From the NCBI RefSeq assembly GCF_009727055.1, contig NC_052355.1:51101151-51165150 (forward strand): a stretch of 64,000 bases of DNA, in the 5' to 3' direction. A program made the translations under genes and the position numbers. Numbering within the stretch: position 1 is the stretch's first letter; the number at the start of each line of letters is the position of its first letter. Source of the DNA: Benincasa hispida (taxonomy: Eukaryota; Streptophyta; Magnoliopsida; Cucurbitales; Cucurbitaceae). Below the pieces are notes generated by a model, which was not told the DNA's origin, made no database searches, and saw only the letters and a list, made by a program, of their open reading frames with translations. Shown here in pieces: positions 1 through 12,487 of the stretch.

Positions 1-440
1 AGCATTTTATTCCTGCGATCCCTAGTTATTTGGATCCCTAGAAAAAACTGTGGTTCACCCAAATCTTTCGTTTGGAATTGAGCAGCCAACCATTTCTTAA
101 CATTAGTGAATAAACTTACATCATTCCCAATGAGCAAGATTTCATCCACATACAATGCTAGGAAAGCTATCAAATTTTTTATATTCCTTTTGTAAACACA
201 AGGTTCATCAACATTCTGATCAAAGCCATAAGATTTGATCGCAATATCAAATCTTATATTCCAAGATCTAGATGCTTTTTTCAGCCCATAGATGGACCTT
301 TTAAGCTTGCAAACCTTTTACTCTTAACCTTGTTAAATGAATCCCTCAAGTTGTTTTATGTAGATACTCTCTTCAAGATTACCATTCAAAAAAACAGTCT
401 TGACATCATTTCCATATTTCATAGTCATGATCGAAGGGAT
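1..440 (-). pseudogene. Ty1/copia reverse transcriptase fragment (downstream part)
   Basis: Read on the minus strand this encodes the middle of a copia reverse transcriptase. It contains a DVKTVFLNG block (near 335-410) that matches the family's DVKTAFLNG, and near 120-160 a catalytic box that reads YVDE where an active enzyme has YVDD. A KDLGE..FFLG block follows to the left. The frame shifts just before the DVKT block and the copy runs off the left edge. The upstream half of the same enzyme lies at 2464-2828, so the LTR at 441-2463 splits the two. This is a dead remnant; fragment identity is secure, the exact right edge is not. Confidence 0.8.
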
Positions 441-2463
441 GGAATCCTGTGAGGAAGCGTATGAATGCCTTTGTGTAACTGAATTCTTTTGGAACAAAAA
501 CAAAACCAGAGAAAACATAGAACGATAAACATAATTCTAAGCATGCTTTTAAAACATAGAGCTGAAAGGGAAGAGTAAATACTTACCTTTGAAGAAATCA
601 TTCTTCACGTGCTCCTCTCCTAATGATCACGAACTCGTCCTCCATGTCGTGAGGCCTTCTTCCACGAACACATTAAGAGCACAGAAACTCTTGGACACCA
701 TCACCGAAGTCTTTCTTACTATTCTCAAAATAAGAATCAAGAAGAAGTTGTGGGCTATTCTAGTTAATTTTGGTAAGAGAATTGGAAGAGAATTTCTTTA
801 AGAAAGTTTCACAGAGAGAAAGAAGAAAAGAAGAGAGAGTTCACCATTTTTTTTTCACGCATGTTCATGCACATTCAAAAATCCCTCTGTGATTTTATAT
901 ATGAGAGAGATGAGGGGAGTTATTTTCATAACTGCCTTCATCACATAAAATAACTTCTAGGGAGTTATTTTCCTTTTAATTATATTAAAACAATATAATT
1001 AAATTAAACATTATTTTATATCTCATATAATATAACCTATAGTTTATATCATATCATATATAATATAATCTAACTTTACATTCTCTCATATAACCTATAG
1101 TTTTTAGTATGAATCATATTCATATTAATTTTAAACTATAGTTTTTATATGAATCATATTCATATTAATTTTAAACTATAGTTTTTATACGAATCATATT
1201 CAGATTAATTTTAAACTATAATTTTTATATGAATCTCCTTCATATAATTAATATATGAATCATATTCAAATATTTATCTCTCTTATTAAACTTAATATTA
1301 TAATATATCCATATACATTATATTAATTGCGTATCATACAATTAATTCCCTTCAATTAATTTGAACAATTCAAATTTAATCCAAAATTAATTGTTTCTTA
1401 TTTAACCCTTATTTAGCTAGCAAATGGATCTTATGGACCTACAAATTAAAAGCTCCAATGAATCAATTATACGAGATTAATTAATTAAACTCTTTAAATT
1501 AAATTACTCAACATTCATTAATTGTCAATCACTCCAATAAAGATTGACAGTCGCACTCTTCGCACTATAGATATATTTCTGTGTCCATCGGATATAACCA
1601 ATCAATAATAAGTTGTCCCTACATAGATTTCTCGTAACTACAACCGGGTCAAAATTACCGTTTTACCCATGTAGTTACATCAAACTTCTTAAGTATCACC
1701 GATCGCTCTAATAAATAATTAGTTATAGTCCAATTATAAACTAGACCCCTCTCTAACCATTGAGAGATTGAGGCATCTCATTGTTTAAGACACGAAATCA
1801 ACCCTTAAAGGAGCAATTCATCTACTTACCCTAACAATGAGAATGAGTGAATTCCATCTTATATAGCTGTGTTCCCAGCTCCCCACTCGAACGAATTCTA
1901 AAATGGTAGGTATATTGAGTCGGCGAATCTAGCTAGTCTCACCCATGCAGATCAAAGGACCGTTCTTATAGGTAGGAGTTCACGACGCACTCAAGATTAA
2001 GGTCAAGTCACCTATGGTCATCCTAGTGAAATGTAAGTCTCTTCAAGTAATGGCATTATAAAGAGAGACTAATCATTTCGTAGTTCGATCTTATACAAAC
2101 TCTTTGTAGAGGATACCCTTACTCACATGTCTTCACATGAATGATCAGGATCAGATCATTTTTAACACTTTACAACAATTATAACAATTACAAAATGGAT
2201 CATTGTAGTGTCACTAGGATAAGATACCCACTCTTACCCATCTACTACAGACCATTCAAGTTATTGCTTAAACATGATCCACTTGTATGTCACAACATAC
2301 ATGTTTAAGCTACATTAAATAATCTAGGATCTTAGTTCATTAGATTTGAGTTAATGCAAACTAAATGTCAAATAAGATAACACTTTATTTTATTAAATAA
2401 TAATTCATGTACAAATAATTTATAAACTATGAAACTCCCGAGATTTAGGATATCAACCTCAAT
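441..2463 (-). mobile_element. Probable solo LTR, copia type, inserted into a copia RT
   Basis: This non-coding block of about 2 kb separates two parts of one reverse transcriptase. In minus orientation it starts near 2463 with sequence like the LTR start at 8373 (a block on cctaaatctcgggagtttcatag). Its 1740-2480 part has the same order of motifs as 8373-9130 in reverse and as 11040-11719 in the same orientation. The middle (960-1500) is very AT-rich with repeated atgaatcatattcat units. No internal domains are present, so it reads as a solo LTR. A clean TG..CA end pair and target duplication were not resolved, so both edges are approximate. The plus-strand ORF at 589-801 is inside it and is not credited as a gene. 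Confidence 0.55.
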
Positions 2464-2828
2464 AATAAAATGTCGTAATGGATAGGAGTATTCGAATAGA
2501 TTTAATCATGGCAACAGGTGAGAAATTTTCATCATAATTCACTCACTCCACCAGAATATAACTCTTTGCCACTAATCTGGCCTTAAAGGCCTGCACCTTT
2601 CCACCTACACCTTTTTTTCTCTTGTAAATCCAATTGCAACCTATAAGTTTACCCCATCGGGTTGATTTACAAGATCTCAGACAGAATTGAAGTACATAAA
2701 ATCCATGTTTAGATTCATGACTTTAACCCACTCACTCTTGTCAACATCATCCATTTACTATTTGTAAGACAGTGGCTCCTCAACATCATTATTTGGTATA
2801 ATGGCTTGGGCTTCTGTTAAACCCATAT
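2464..2828 (-). pseudogene. Ty1/copia reverse transcriptase fragment (upstream part)
   Basis: The minus-strand translation gives the start of a copia RT: an FKARLVAKSY block near 2540-2600, then an FSPVAMIKSIRILLSI block near 2470-2530. These match the family's KARLVAKGY and FSPV..IRILLAIA motifs. At least two in-frame stops are present. The block ends at 2464, and the next expected motif reappears at about 440, beyond the inserted LTR. On its right it abuts the truncated plus-strand LTR at 2829. Confidence 0.75.
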
Positions 2829-3706
2829 TGAGTTTAAAAGGAAAATAGTTTTCCTATTTTGAAAAGAAGTTTTGATAAAACGATAGAAAAATATTTGAGG
2901 TTTCTCTCCACAAAAAAGAACTTACATAGTCATCAAGTAAATTCGGATTTACTAAACGATGGCTAAGCGAGCTAAACGATCGTGCAGGTGTGAGCTAAAT
3001 GATTATGCAGTGTTTACTAAACGATCGCATAGCTTTACTAGACAATCGCTAGGCCAAGGTAAACGATCGTGTAGTGTCTGTAGGCGATAGACCGAGCTAA
3101 ACGATAGACTAAACGATCGCATAGCTTTTGCTAGACGATCGCATAGCTTTATCTAAACGATTGGGCATCGACCTATACGATAGGTCTCCGCCATCTCCCA
3201 CTTGTCTAGTCGTGTACGCAATCGTTGTTTCCTCCTTCGTCTGCCTCATACCAAGTTTGAACAGAGCCCACCCTCTGGATTCTCACACCGAGAGTACCAA
3301 GATCGCCTTGTTGGTGGTGTCAGATTCAACTCGACACCGTCAAGGTTTTTCCAGAGGCCGTTCGTGGTGCTGTGGAGGTCGTTCGCTGTTGCGATGGAGT
3401 TCATGATCGAGGAGATCGTTAAGGACAAGCGCGAAGTGTTCGTGCTGTGTTGCGATTGTATAGATCGAGCGCTCGTGGTAGCTGTTGTTCGATCAGAGTC
3501 GTGCAACGGAGCGTGGAGACGCTTTCGCCATTGTGCGTAGATTTTGATCTCTTTATGCATTTGTATTTATTCATGCTTTAATTTCTGTATCTTAATTGTA
3601 TAATCGTTTGTATTGAAGTTAACTATAAATATATGTTCATTCATGATTGTAATTTGGAATAGTCTTGTTCCGTTGCTCGTGGAAATCTCAGTTCCGATTT
3701 TCTACA
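2829..3706 (+). repeat. 5' LTR of plus-strand copia element (3'-terminal 878 bp)
   Basis: It is a clear direct copy of 9750-10625: both begin TGAGTTTAAAAGGAAAATAG and end in CTACA. A tRNA primer site follows at once, so this is the upstream LTR. The 3' LTR appears to start much earlier (8373), so this copy has probably lost its first 1.4 kb and now abuts an unrelated minus-strand copia fragment. A run of about eleven degenerate TAAACGATCGT-type units lies at 2950-3175. The ORFs at 3128-3560 lie within it and look like LTR shadows. Confidence 0.8.
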
Positions 3707-3708
3707 AT

Positions 3709-3721
3709 TGGTATCAGAGCC
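3709..3721 (+). other. Primer-binding site (initiator tRNA-Met type)
   Basis: TGGTATCAGAGCC lies two bases after the LTR end. This is the standard plant copia/gypsy primer site, complementary to the 3' end of initiator methionine tRNA. It fixes the orientation (plus) and the LTR boundary at 3706. Confidence 0.9.
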
Positions 3722-6485
3722 AGGTTCTCTGATATTCCAAATTACAGATCTAAAATGAATGATTTTTACAGTCGCGGTGGGTTTATGCATTTGTGGTTAA
3801 TCGTTTTCTAAATTTGTGGATGAATTTGTTGAACATTTTGGGTTTAAATTGCCTTTTTTTGTTAAAACTTTCGATATTTCAGAGTGTTAATTATAAGGGC
3901 CCTTGTGTTTTTGGGCGAAATTAACTTTGCAATCGAGTCTGTAATTTGAAAAGTTCGAGTTCGTCGAGCCGTTAGTCATGAAGCTTCGGCGCATGGCGAT
4001 GCAGTTCTCAACGAAGAAGAAGACCAAACATTGGTCGAATCGTGTAGCCTCAAGTAAATGATCGTAGGGATTTTACAAAGCGATCGTTTAGATATTTTTT
4101 TTCTAGACAATCGTGTAGTATTTTCTAATCGATCGTTTAGCTAACTCTAAGCCGTTTACCATATCGCATAGCGTTGGTTGTGCGATCGCATAGGCACTGG
4201 AGGTAGACGATCGTAGTGGGAGCATGCGATACTCGTCGTTTAGTAGAAGGCGCGCGCTAGCGATCATGTAGTTAGCAAATTCATCGCTTAGTTACTACCT
4301 ATGCAATCGTGTATGTGATACGGAGACATTAGCTAAGCGATTGCTTAGGCGATGGTGCTTCGCGGTATCATAGTCGCTTAGACGATCGCGGAAGGCAAGC
4401 ATTGTGCAGAGCGCACTAAGCGATGGTGTACTTCAGGCTTCATCGCTTAGTAAAGGTACACGATCGTGTAGTAATAACTAAACGATCGTTTGGATTTTTG
4501 TAGATGATCATATAGTAAATGCTAAACGATCGTTTAACTCTGGGAACGCTGGTAAGCGATAAAGTAAAGAGTTTGTTTTATCGTGTAGACGATCACGAGG
4601 TGCTTAGTACACGATGGTTGGAGAAGCAATGCTTTGCTGAGCGATTCAAGACCCTGTTCGCCTGTTTGAACCGAAGACTCCTTGTCTTTGTAATAGTTAG
4701 CTTTTTTTGTGTGTGTTTTAAGGCAATTTTACCCGGTTCATCAACTTTGCTTGCTTATACATGTGATGTATGGTACTTATATGTCAAAGTGTTTTTCATA
4801 TAGTTAAAAACTCACCTTAGGTTGTGCAATTATTCATGCATCATGTATTATAATTGTTATAATCAAGCATGAAGAAATTACTTGAAAGCATGTGCATGCA
4901 TCATGAAATATAAGAGTTATATTTTGCATGCAGTGAGCATTATCATGCATCATCCTTTTATTATAAATATTATAGTTTCAGGGTGAATGGAAGCATGTCT
5001 TGCTTGTTTCATTGCCTTTTTGTATAAGTGTTATATAAAAGAAGTAGCAATGAATGGACAATGTATTGAGCATGACACTTAGACTGTTTATAATCGTTAT
5101 GAATGCCTTGCATGTGTTAGCTTCGCATTGTGGTAGTGGTTTCCGTTTATAAGTGTTATAAAGCAAATTAAACCTAAAATCGATAATTCAGAGTCGCATG
5201 CGGACTTAGGGTGAACTCAAGTTTTAAAAGGGTTTTAAAATTGGATTGAGATAGACCTAAGTTCAAGTGGTTCTTAAGAGTTTAGTAACCTAGATTAATC
5301 TTTTAAAATCGGTTTAATAGGATTAAATTGGTTGGAATAAAAGATTAAATTTGTTGTAAACCTATCTATAAGGGACCTTTTGTCTAAGGCGGGTTTTGGC
5401 TAGGCTGGGGTTCTTAAGTTGATGGAAATGTAACACCCCTACCTGGGAATCTACTTGGAAAGGTGAATCAGAAAGATTTTCAACAAGCATGCGACGTTTT
5501 GGTCAAAGACTCCGTTAAAGAGTTTAATGGATGATGATCAAAAGTTGTTTTAGGTAAATGTTACTCTTGGGAAAACCTAAGAGTTACTTAGTTAAAATCC
5601 TTAGCCGTATTTTTCCTAAGTAAGCTAAACCTTAGGTTATAAAATACTCAATGGGAGGAGAAGGCATATCAGATATGTCTATGATTCCACTCACGTTTCT
5701 CCCTGCATGTTCACACCGTGAGATTCATGCTTGGCCTCGAGATGCCTAGGATGCATCCCCCTTCGGATGGTGTTTTCATGAGTCAATATCAAGGTGAACG
5801 GAGAGATTATTTATAGTAAGTGGGTGAAGGGTGTGTGTAAACAGGTCCTATGGTCTCTGTCATTGGTTCACACCGTGAGATCATTTTGTACGCCCTCGTG
5901 TCACCTTCGGAGCGGCCCCCTTCGGATGGGTTTTTATGCACTTGGTCAATATCAAGATGAACTCTAGAAATGGATAGGGTCGCTTTAGGTTTTGCCCCAA
6001 TCGAATTTTTTTCCCTTCAGATTGGCCTTTTGGGACGGACCTCTAGGGCTTAAAATGGCGGGTCACACTTACAGGAGATTGTTAAGTTAATGATCTCTTG
6101 GCCAAATCAATGATGGCTTGTCGTTATCGGAACAGGAGTTGTTCTGGTATTAATGACTGGTTGAGAACTTCTCAATTCAGAGGAGGGATAACTGACCTCC
6201 CTTCGGCGGCTTTTGTCCTAAACCTTTGAAGCGTCATTGCGAAACTAGATGTCACACGGGATTCATATTAGTTTTGCTAAAACCTTATTAGATGTTGTTT
6301 TGTTTTACAACGGGTATTTTCTTAAAACCTAACGTAGGTCAATGTGTTTTTCTTTCAGCAACTCGTTAGTATTTTCGTTTAAAGCTTTTAAAAATGACCG
6401 ATTATTTACAGTGGAAAGAATCATGTGAAACAAATTTCGTGGAGACAAAACAGTAAATACGATTTATTGGTTTGAGAAATATATC
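3722..6485 (+). mobile_element. Untranslated leader of the plus-strand copia element, gag missing
   Basis: No gag coding sequence can be found between the primer site and the protease. The stretch holds another CGATCG-rich degenerate array (about 4050-4640), a zone with repeated catgcatcatg words (4840-4960), and a direct repeat of about 100 bp (near 5708-5805 and 5867-5970; both copies share gttcacaccgtgagat, cccccttcggatgg and gtcaatatcaag). The short ORFs at 4519 and 4978 show no recognisable domain. It may be a genuinely long leader or the product of a deletion that removed gag. Confidence 0.6.
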
Positions 6486-6489
6486 TGGT

Positions 6490-8265
6490 AGAGAATGATG
6501 ATTCTGCCTGGATCCTTGATTCAGGTGCTACCAATCATGTCAGTTCCTCTTACCAAGGATTTAGTTCCTGACAAACGTTGCCACAAGGAGAGATGACTCT
6601 TCGAGTCGGTACTGGTGAGGTTTTTTCAGCTGTTGTTGTAGGTAGGCTGAAGTTATTTGTTGACAAGAAATGTTATTTGTTACTGGATAATGTTTTTGTA
6701 GTTCCTCATATTAAGAGGAACTTAATCTCGGTTTCTTGTCTCATTGAACTAGGCTACATTGTCTCCTTTTCTGAGAATAAAGTGCTTATTTTCAAGAATG
6801 GAATGGAGATTGGTTATAGATCAATAGAAAATAACTTATATGTAATAAGGTGTTAGTCATAAAAGCCTTATTTGACACTAAAATGTTCAATATGGCAACA
6901 ATAGCTAAAAGAACAAAGGTTTCTCCAAAGGAAAATGCTCATCTTTGGCATCTTAGGTTAGGTCACATCAACCTCAATAGGATTGAGAAGTTGGTGAAAA
7001 TTGGACTTCTAAAGACTTTAGAAGAAAACTCCTTGCCGGTATGTGAATCATGCCTCGAAGGCAAGATGACCAAACGACCTTTTACTGGAAAAGGTTACAG
7101 AGCCAAGGAAGCCTTGGAGCTTGTACATTCAGACCTGTGTGATTCGATGAATGTTAGATCTCAAGGTGGGTATGAATATTTCGTCTCTTTCATAGATGAT
7201 TATTAAAGGTTTGGGTATCTCTTCCTAATGCAAAGTAAGTCTGAAGCCCTTGACATATTCAAGGAGTATAAGGCTGAAGTTGAAAACTTGTTAGGTAAGA
7301 AGATAAAAACACTACGATCTGATCGTGGTGGAGAGTATATGAACTTCCAATTCCAGAACTAATAGAACATGGGATTACGTCCCAACTCTTGACCCCGGGT
7401 ACACCTCAGGAAAATGGTTTATCTGAAAGGAGAAACAGAACCTTGTTGGACATGGTTCGGTCTATGATGAGTTATGCTCATCTTCCAGACTCGTTTTTGG
7501 GTTATGCAGTGCAAACTGCATGTTATATCCTGAACAACATTCCCTCGAAAAGTGTTTCTGAAACACCTTTTGAGTTATGAAGAGACCGTAAAGGTAGTTT
7601 ACGCCACTTAGGGATTTGGGGTTATCCGGCACATGTGCTAGCGACTAACCCAAAGAAGTTAGAACTGCGTTCGAAGGCTTTCCTCTTTGTAGGCTACCCC
7701 AAGGAAACGAGAGAAGAATATTTCATGATCCAAGTAAGAACAAAGTGTTTGTTTCCACTAATGCCATCTTCTTGGAAGAAGACCACATAAGGGATCATAA
7801 GCCACGAAGTAAGCTCGTTTTATGTGAGATCTCAAGTGAGACTAAGACTGCTGAGGGTTCAAAAAGAGTTGTTGAACAAGCCGACAGATCAACAAGAGTT
7901 GTTGAGGTCGGAACGTCTAGCAACCAGCTCAAGAGTTGAGGCTACCTTGACGTAGTGGGACGATTTTGAACCCATCAGACCGCTACATCAGTTTAACTGA
8001 AGCCCAAAACGTCATTACGAATGATGGGGTCGAGGATCCATTGTCTTTTAAGAAAGTACTGGAGGATGTTGACAAAGATGAATGGTTCAAGATGATCCTC
8101 AAGTATCTTCGGAGAACGAGGGTCTACATATTTATGTATGGAGATAAGGATCTGATCCTTACGGGATAAAACATTGTTGATACCTTTACAAAGGCCCTCA
8201 CGGCTAACGTGTTCGAGGGTCACCTGGAGAGTCTGGGTCTACGAGACATGCGACATCTTGTCTAA
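6490..8265 (+). pseudogene. Deleted copia pol: protease, GAG-pre-integrase, integrase, stubs of RT and RNase H
   Basis: In order: protease with [11 protein letters not shown] (about 6507-6540); a GAG-pre-integrase block with HLWHLRLGHINLNRIEK (about 6940-6990) and zinc-binding CESCLEGK (about 7040); integrase with HSDLC, SDRGGEY and GTPQENGLSERRNR (about 7125-7440); then the N-terminal RT stub ending KDEWFK (about 8090). From there the text jumps directly to the late ILKYLRRTR block and, after a stop at 8167, to FTKALTANVFEGHLESLGLRDM and a final TAA at 8263-8265. Most of RT, with its YVDD box, and most of RNase H are therefore missing. Stops near 6570, 7204, 7362 and 7578 break the rest. It cannot encode a working polyprotein. 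Confidence 0.85.
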
Positions 8266-8372
8266 GGCAAGTGGAAGATGATACTGGGGTATGCCCTAGT
8301 TTATTGTATATTGTACATTTTTATGATTGTATTGTACATTAATCTCTCGAGTCATTAGAATAAGTGGGAGAT

Positions 8373-10625
8373 TTTTGGATTAGTGTCCTAATTCTCCCGG
8401 AGTCTCTTTTTTTGTAAAGATACACATTCTTCTATGAATAAAATAAGTGTTATATAATTCTGCATTTACTCATATCCAATAAACAAAGCTCCTTGTTATC
8501 TCATGTGAACTTAAGCATATATATGTGATATACAAGTGGATCATGCCTTAAGTGATAATTTAAAAGGTCTGTAGTATAAAGATCTAACAGTGGGATACCT
8601 GATCTTGGTGACACTACGATACGACCGCTTCTATAGAGGGCTTTGCAAGTGTTGTAAACTACCCTACAGATGATAGATCCTGACCATTCATTGGGACGTG
8701 GAGCGGGGGTGTATCCTATTATACTCATAAAGAGTTTGTATAAGACCTCGACTACGGACGATGCACTAGATCTATAACGTCGTTGAACTAGAGACTTTAT
8801 CTCACCTAAACGACCATAGGCTGCACCCCAACCTCATCCTGAGTGTTTTGGGAACTTCCTGCCTTTGAGGGCGGTCTCTTGATTAGTATGTGGTGAGAAG
8901 TGGTTCAGATTGCCAACTCAACATACCTACCTTTTTGGGGACTGTCTCAGATCTGGGAGCTGGGAACTCAATCCACAAGATGGAATTCAATCCTTTCCCG
9001 AAGCAGGATAAGTAGAGAGATTGTTTCTTTAAGAATTGATTCCGAGCTTGAACCATAAAGTGGTCATAGCTTCTCATTTGGAAGAGAAGACTCAATCATA
9101 GTAGGACTATAATTTAAGTTCATTAGATTGAGATCAGTGGTACTTAAGGAGACCAGAATGTAACTACAGGGGCATTAAATGGGTTAGTGGCTCAGTTGTA
9201 CTTACAAGACGATTTGCTGAAAGTGTGTCGCCACTGCGTGCTTGGTTAAAAGATGGACATATATTATATCTGTGCGTATGGAGAGTTCAGCTGTCGGTCT
9301 TTAGTGGAGTGCCTGGTAGTTAAAGGATGATGGATTCTGTGGCTAAAGAGGTTAGTCAGTTATTCACGTTACTGTTGGAGCTTCGAGTACAGGTTCATGA
9401 GGTCCCTTGGTAGCTCAATGCATTCAGTTGAGGATCAGTCTTCGGTGTTGATTTGAAATGTTCAAATTGACAAGAGGTATTTTGATTATATATGATATAA
9501 TCGGTTTTGATGTATGAGAGAACATCTATTAAAGATTGATGTAAATGAGATTTACATTAAGTACCATGGAATAGAAAAAGAAGTATGGTTTATATGTTTC
9601 ATGAGATGAAATATTAAAACTATAGGTTATAAATATAGTATGATAAGTTGGTTATCATTTATGTTTATAATAATATTAATTATTGGATAATTAATTCTTT
9701 TTCGTTTAAATAATCAAAGTAGTGGGTGGTTAATGGATCATGGTAACTGTGAGTTTAAAAGGAAAATAGTTTTCCTATTTTGAAAAGAAATTTTGATAAA
9801 ACGATAGAAAAAGTTTTGAGTTTTCTCTCCACGAAAAAGAACTCACGTAGTTGTCAAGTAAATTCGGATTTACTAAACGACGGTTGGGCGAGCTTAACGG
9901 TCGTGTAGGTGCAAGCTAAACGATCGTGCAGTATTTACTAAACGATCGCATAGCCTTGCTAGGCGATCGCTGGGCCAAGGTAAACGATCGTGTAGTGTCT
10001 GTAGGCGATAGACCGAGCTAAACGATAGACTAAATGATCGCATAGCTTTTGCTAGACAATCGCATTGCTTTATCTAAACAATTGGACATCAACCAATACG
10101 ATAGGTCTCCGCCATTTCCCACTTTTCCAGTAGTGTACGCGATCGTTGTTTCCTTCTTCATCTGCCTCATATCAAGTCCGAACAGAGCCCACCCTTTAGA
10201 TTCTCACACCGAGAATACCAAGGTCGCCTTGTTGGTGGTGTCAGACTCAACTCGACACCGTCGAGGTTTTCTTGAGGCTGTTTGGGTGTTGTGGAGGCCG
10301 TTCGCTGTTGCGAAGGAGTTCATGATCGAGGAGATCGTTAAGGACGAGCGCGAAGTGTTCATGTTGTGTTGCGGTCGTATAGATTGAGCGCTCGTGGTTG
10401 ATGTTGTTCAATCAGAGTCGAGCAACGGTGCGTGAAGACGCTTCTATCATTGTGCGTAGATTTTGATCTTTTTATGCATTTGTATTTATTCATGCTGTAA
10501 TTTTTGTATCCTAATTGTATAACCATTTGTATTGAAGTCGACTGTAAGTATATGTTCATTCATGATAGTAATTTGGAATAGTCTTGTTCCGCTGCTCATG
10601 GAAATCTCAGTTCTGATTTCCTACA
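8373..10625 (+). repeat. 3' LTR of plus-strand copia element
   Basis: A polypurine tract, AAGTGGGAGA (8362-8371), directly precedes it. The LTR starts about 8373 with a mutated TGTTGGATTAGTG-like end and finishes in CTACA at 10625. The last 876 bp (9750-10625) repeat 2829-3706. A pattern of conserved blocks (8480-9130), an AT-rich part (9480-9720) and a CGATCG-rich part (9870-10100) follows. At 2.25 kb it is long, but comparable with the related LTR at 441-2463. The alternative, that only 9750-10625 is the LTR and 8373-9749 is a separate fragment, cannot be excluded. Confidence 0.65.
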
Positions 10626-11719
10626 ACTATATGTTAAAATTTATGTAAATGTGGTTCATATTAAATCTATATAATTTGATGAGAGAGGTTGATTTTTTAA
10701 TATGATTCAAATATTAATTTATATGAATATGATTCATATTAAACTACAAGTTATGTTATATGTGGTATAATATAAACTATAGGTTATATATAACATATAG
10801 TTTAATATTTATACATATTAAGTTAGTTAATATATATATATATATAATTAAATTTCATTTTATTTGAGAGGTTGAGGGAGTCATAACTCCCCCCCAATTC
10901 CTCATATCATGTATGAGAAACAGAAGAGAGAGAAATGGATTCTCTCATATTCTTCTTCAATTCTCTCATCATCTTCTTCTTCCTCTGGATTCTCTATGTG
11001 TTCAAGTGGAAATTCTCCCAAAACTCTCAATTTCCATACTCCTTTCCTATTCCCAAATTGAGTGTAAGACTCAGAATCAGCCCTTAAAGGAGCAATTCCT
11101 CTACTTACCGTGAAGACGGGAAAAAGTGAATTACATCTTGTGTAACTATGTTCCAAGCTCCATGCTTCAACAAGTCCCCAAGATGGTAGGTTTATTGAGT
11201 CAACGACACGAGTCACTATCACCCATACAAATCAAATGACTATCTTCATAGACAGGAGTCTATAACTCACTCAAGATTGAGATCGAGTTACACGGTTATC
11301 TTGTGAAATGTTAATCTCTTCAATCAACAATGTTATAAAGAGAGATCAATCATTTCGCGGTTCAATCTTATATAAACTCTTTGTATAGGATGCATCCACT
11401 CACATGTCTCTACATGAACAATTTGAATCAAATCGTTTGTAACACTTACAACTTTTGTAACATTTACAAAATGGGTCGTATCAGTAGTGTCACCAGGATA
11501 AGGCACCAAACCTTATCCATATATAGCATACCTTTTAGGTTATTACTTGAACACGATTCACTTGTATGTTTACCACATACTATTCAAGCTACATAAAATA
11601 ACCTTTGATCTTAGTTTATTAGATTGAGTTACAAAAAACTAATCACTCTTTATTTTATTGCATAAATGAGCATTGTTTATATGTTACAAACTAAAAGATT
11701 TATGACATAAATCCCAACA
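10626..11719 (-). repeat. Partial copia LTR, minus orientation
   Basis: In minus orientation it starts at 11719 with TGTTGGGATTTATGTC, a proper LTR end. The blocks at 11060-11600 correspond to those at 1780-2340 (shared words cccttaaaggagcaattc, tctacttacc, aaagagaga and acaaactctttgta-like). The left part, 10626-10860, is AT-rich and carries a (TA)n run near 10838-10856. It ends where the plus-strand LTR ends, so its far end was lost or displaced. Confidence 0.6.
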
Positions 11720-12487
11720 GTAACAAATAGAGATTTTGAGTGTGTGAGTCGACTTACTTTCCTTAGGGTTTTCCCACCTATTTATAATGTTAATTGTCTT
11801 AAGTCTTTCTCCCTTGGGGTTTTTGAACCATATATGGATTCTATAGTTCGTTTGGGTTGGGCCAACTACAAGTTTCGGATCCTTCCGGTTTTCTGGATGC
11901 CACTTTTCCTTTTTGGATCTTTCCTTATCCTAAACTTCCTCCTTTTGGTTGATCATGTTATTTCATTTACAAATGTCAGTTATACCCTTCATTCCAAAAT
12001 AGCCCATAATAATAATGTTTTTACTTTTTGTTAAACTAAAAATATTGTCGAACATCTCTTGACATTTGAATGTTTCAAAATTAACATATTTATTATACAC
12101 AAAATTGAAAGGTTTAAGTTACCTAAAATTGAAATTTATATCTAATATAAATGAAATGATTTTTAAAATTTAACACAAAATTTAAAAGTTTATTAAAACA
12201 TCATACATTACTTTAACCCTTTTACCATTCGAATATCTTCCAAACATATATAACAGCAAGATTTACCGTATTTCTGATGATCAATCGGAGATTTGGTGCG
12301 GGGCAAAGTGGCAAATGCTGCTTGAGATTGACAATACAAAACCGATCGAAAGAAAGCTATCTCTTGGTACGATCGGTTCATCTCTTTCCTTTGCTTTTAT
12401 TTTCCCTTCATTTTTTCTTCTGATTTTAGTACTTAAAGCTCACATGCTATGCTCCTAACAGTATCTGTAACTGCATTCTTTTGATTT
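11720..12487. other. Spacer between retroelements with one possible exon
   Basis: Mostly AT-rich sequence with no recognisable gene. At 12257-12366 there is a block of more balanced composition, bounded by ataacag on the left and a GGTACG donor-like site on the right. It is open for about 36 codons (SDDQSEIWCGAKWQMLLEID in the middle). This could be an internal exon of a plus-strand gene interrupted by the copia element to its right. A second frame starting at an ATG is also open, so coding status is uncertain. Confidence 0.25.

Noticed and set aside
3128..3560. Three overlapping ORFs of 92-112 codons in the LTR (and the copy at 10049)
   Set aside because: They overlap one another on both strands, cover the CGATCG minisatellite and LTR, and differ between the two LTR copies.
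2950..4640. Regularly spaced CGATCG units looking like a CRISPR array
   Set aside because: Units are degenerate, spacing is irregular, there are no constant repeats with unique spacers, and they lie in plant LTR and leader sequence.
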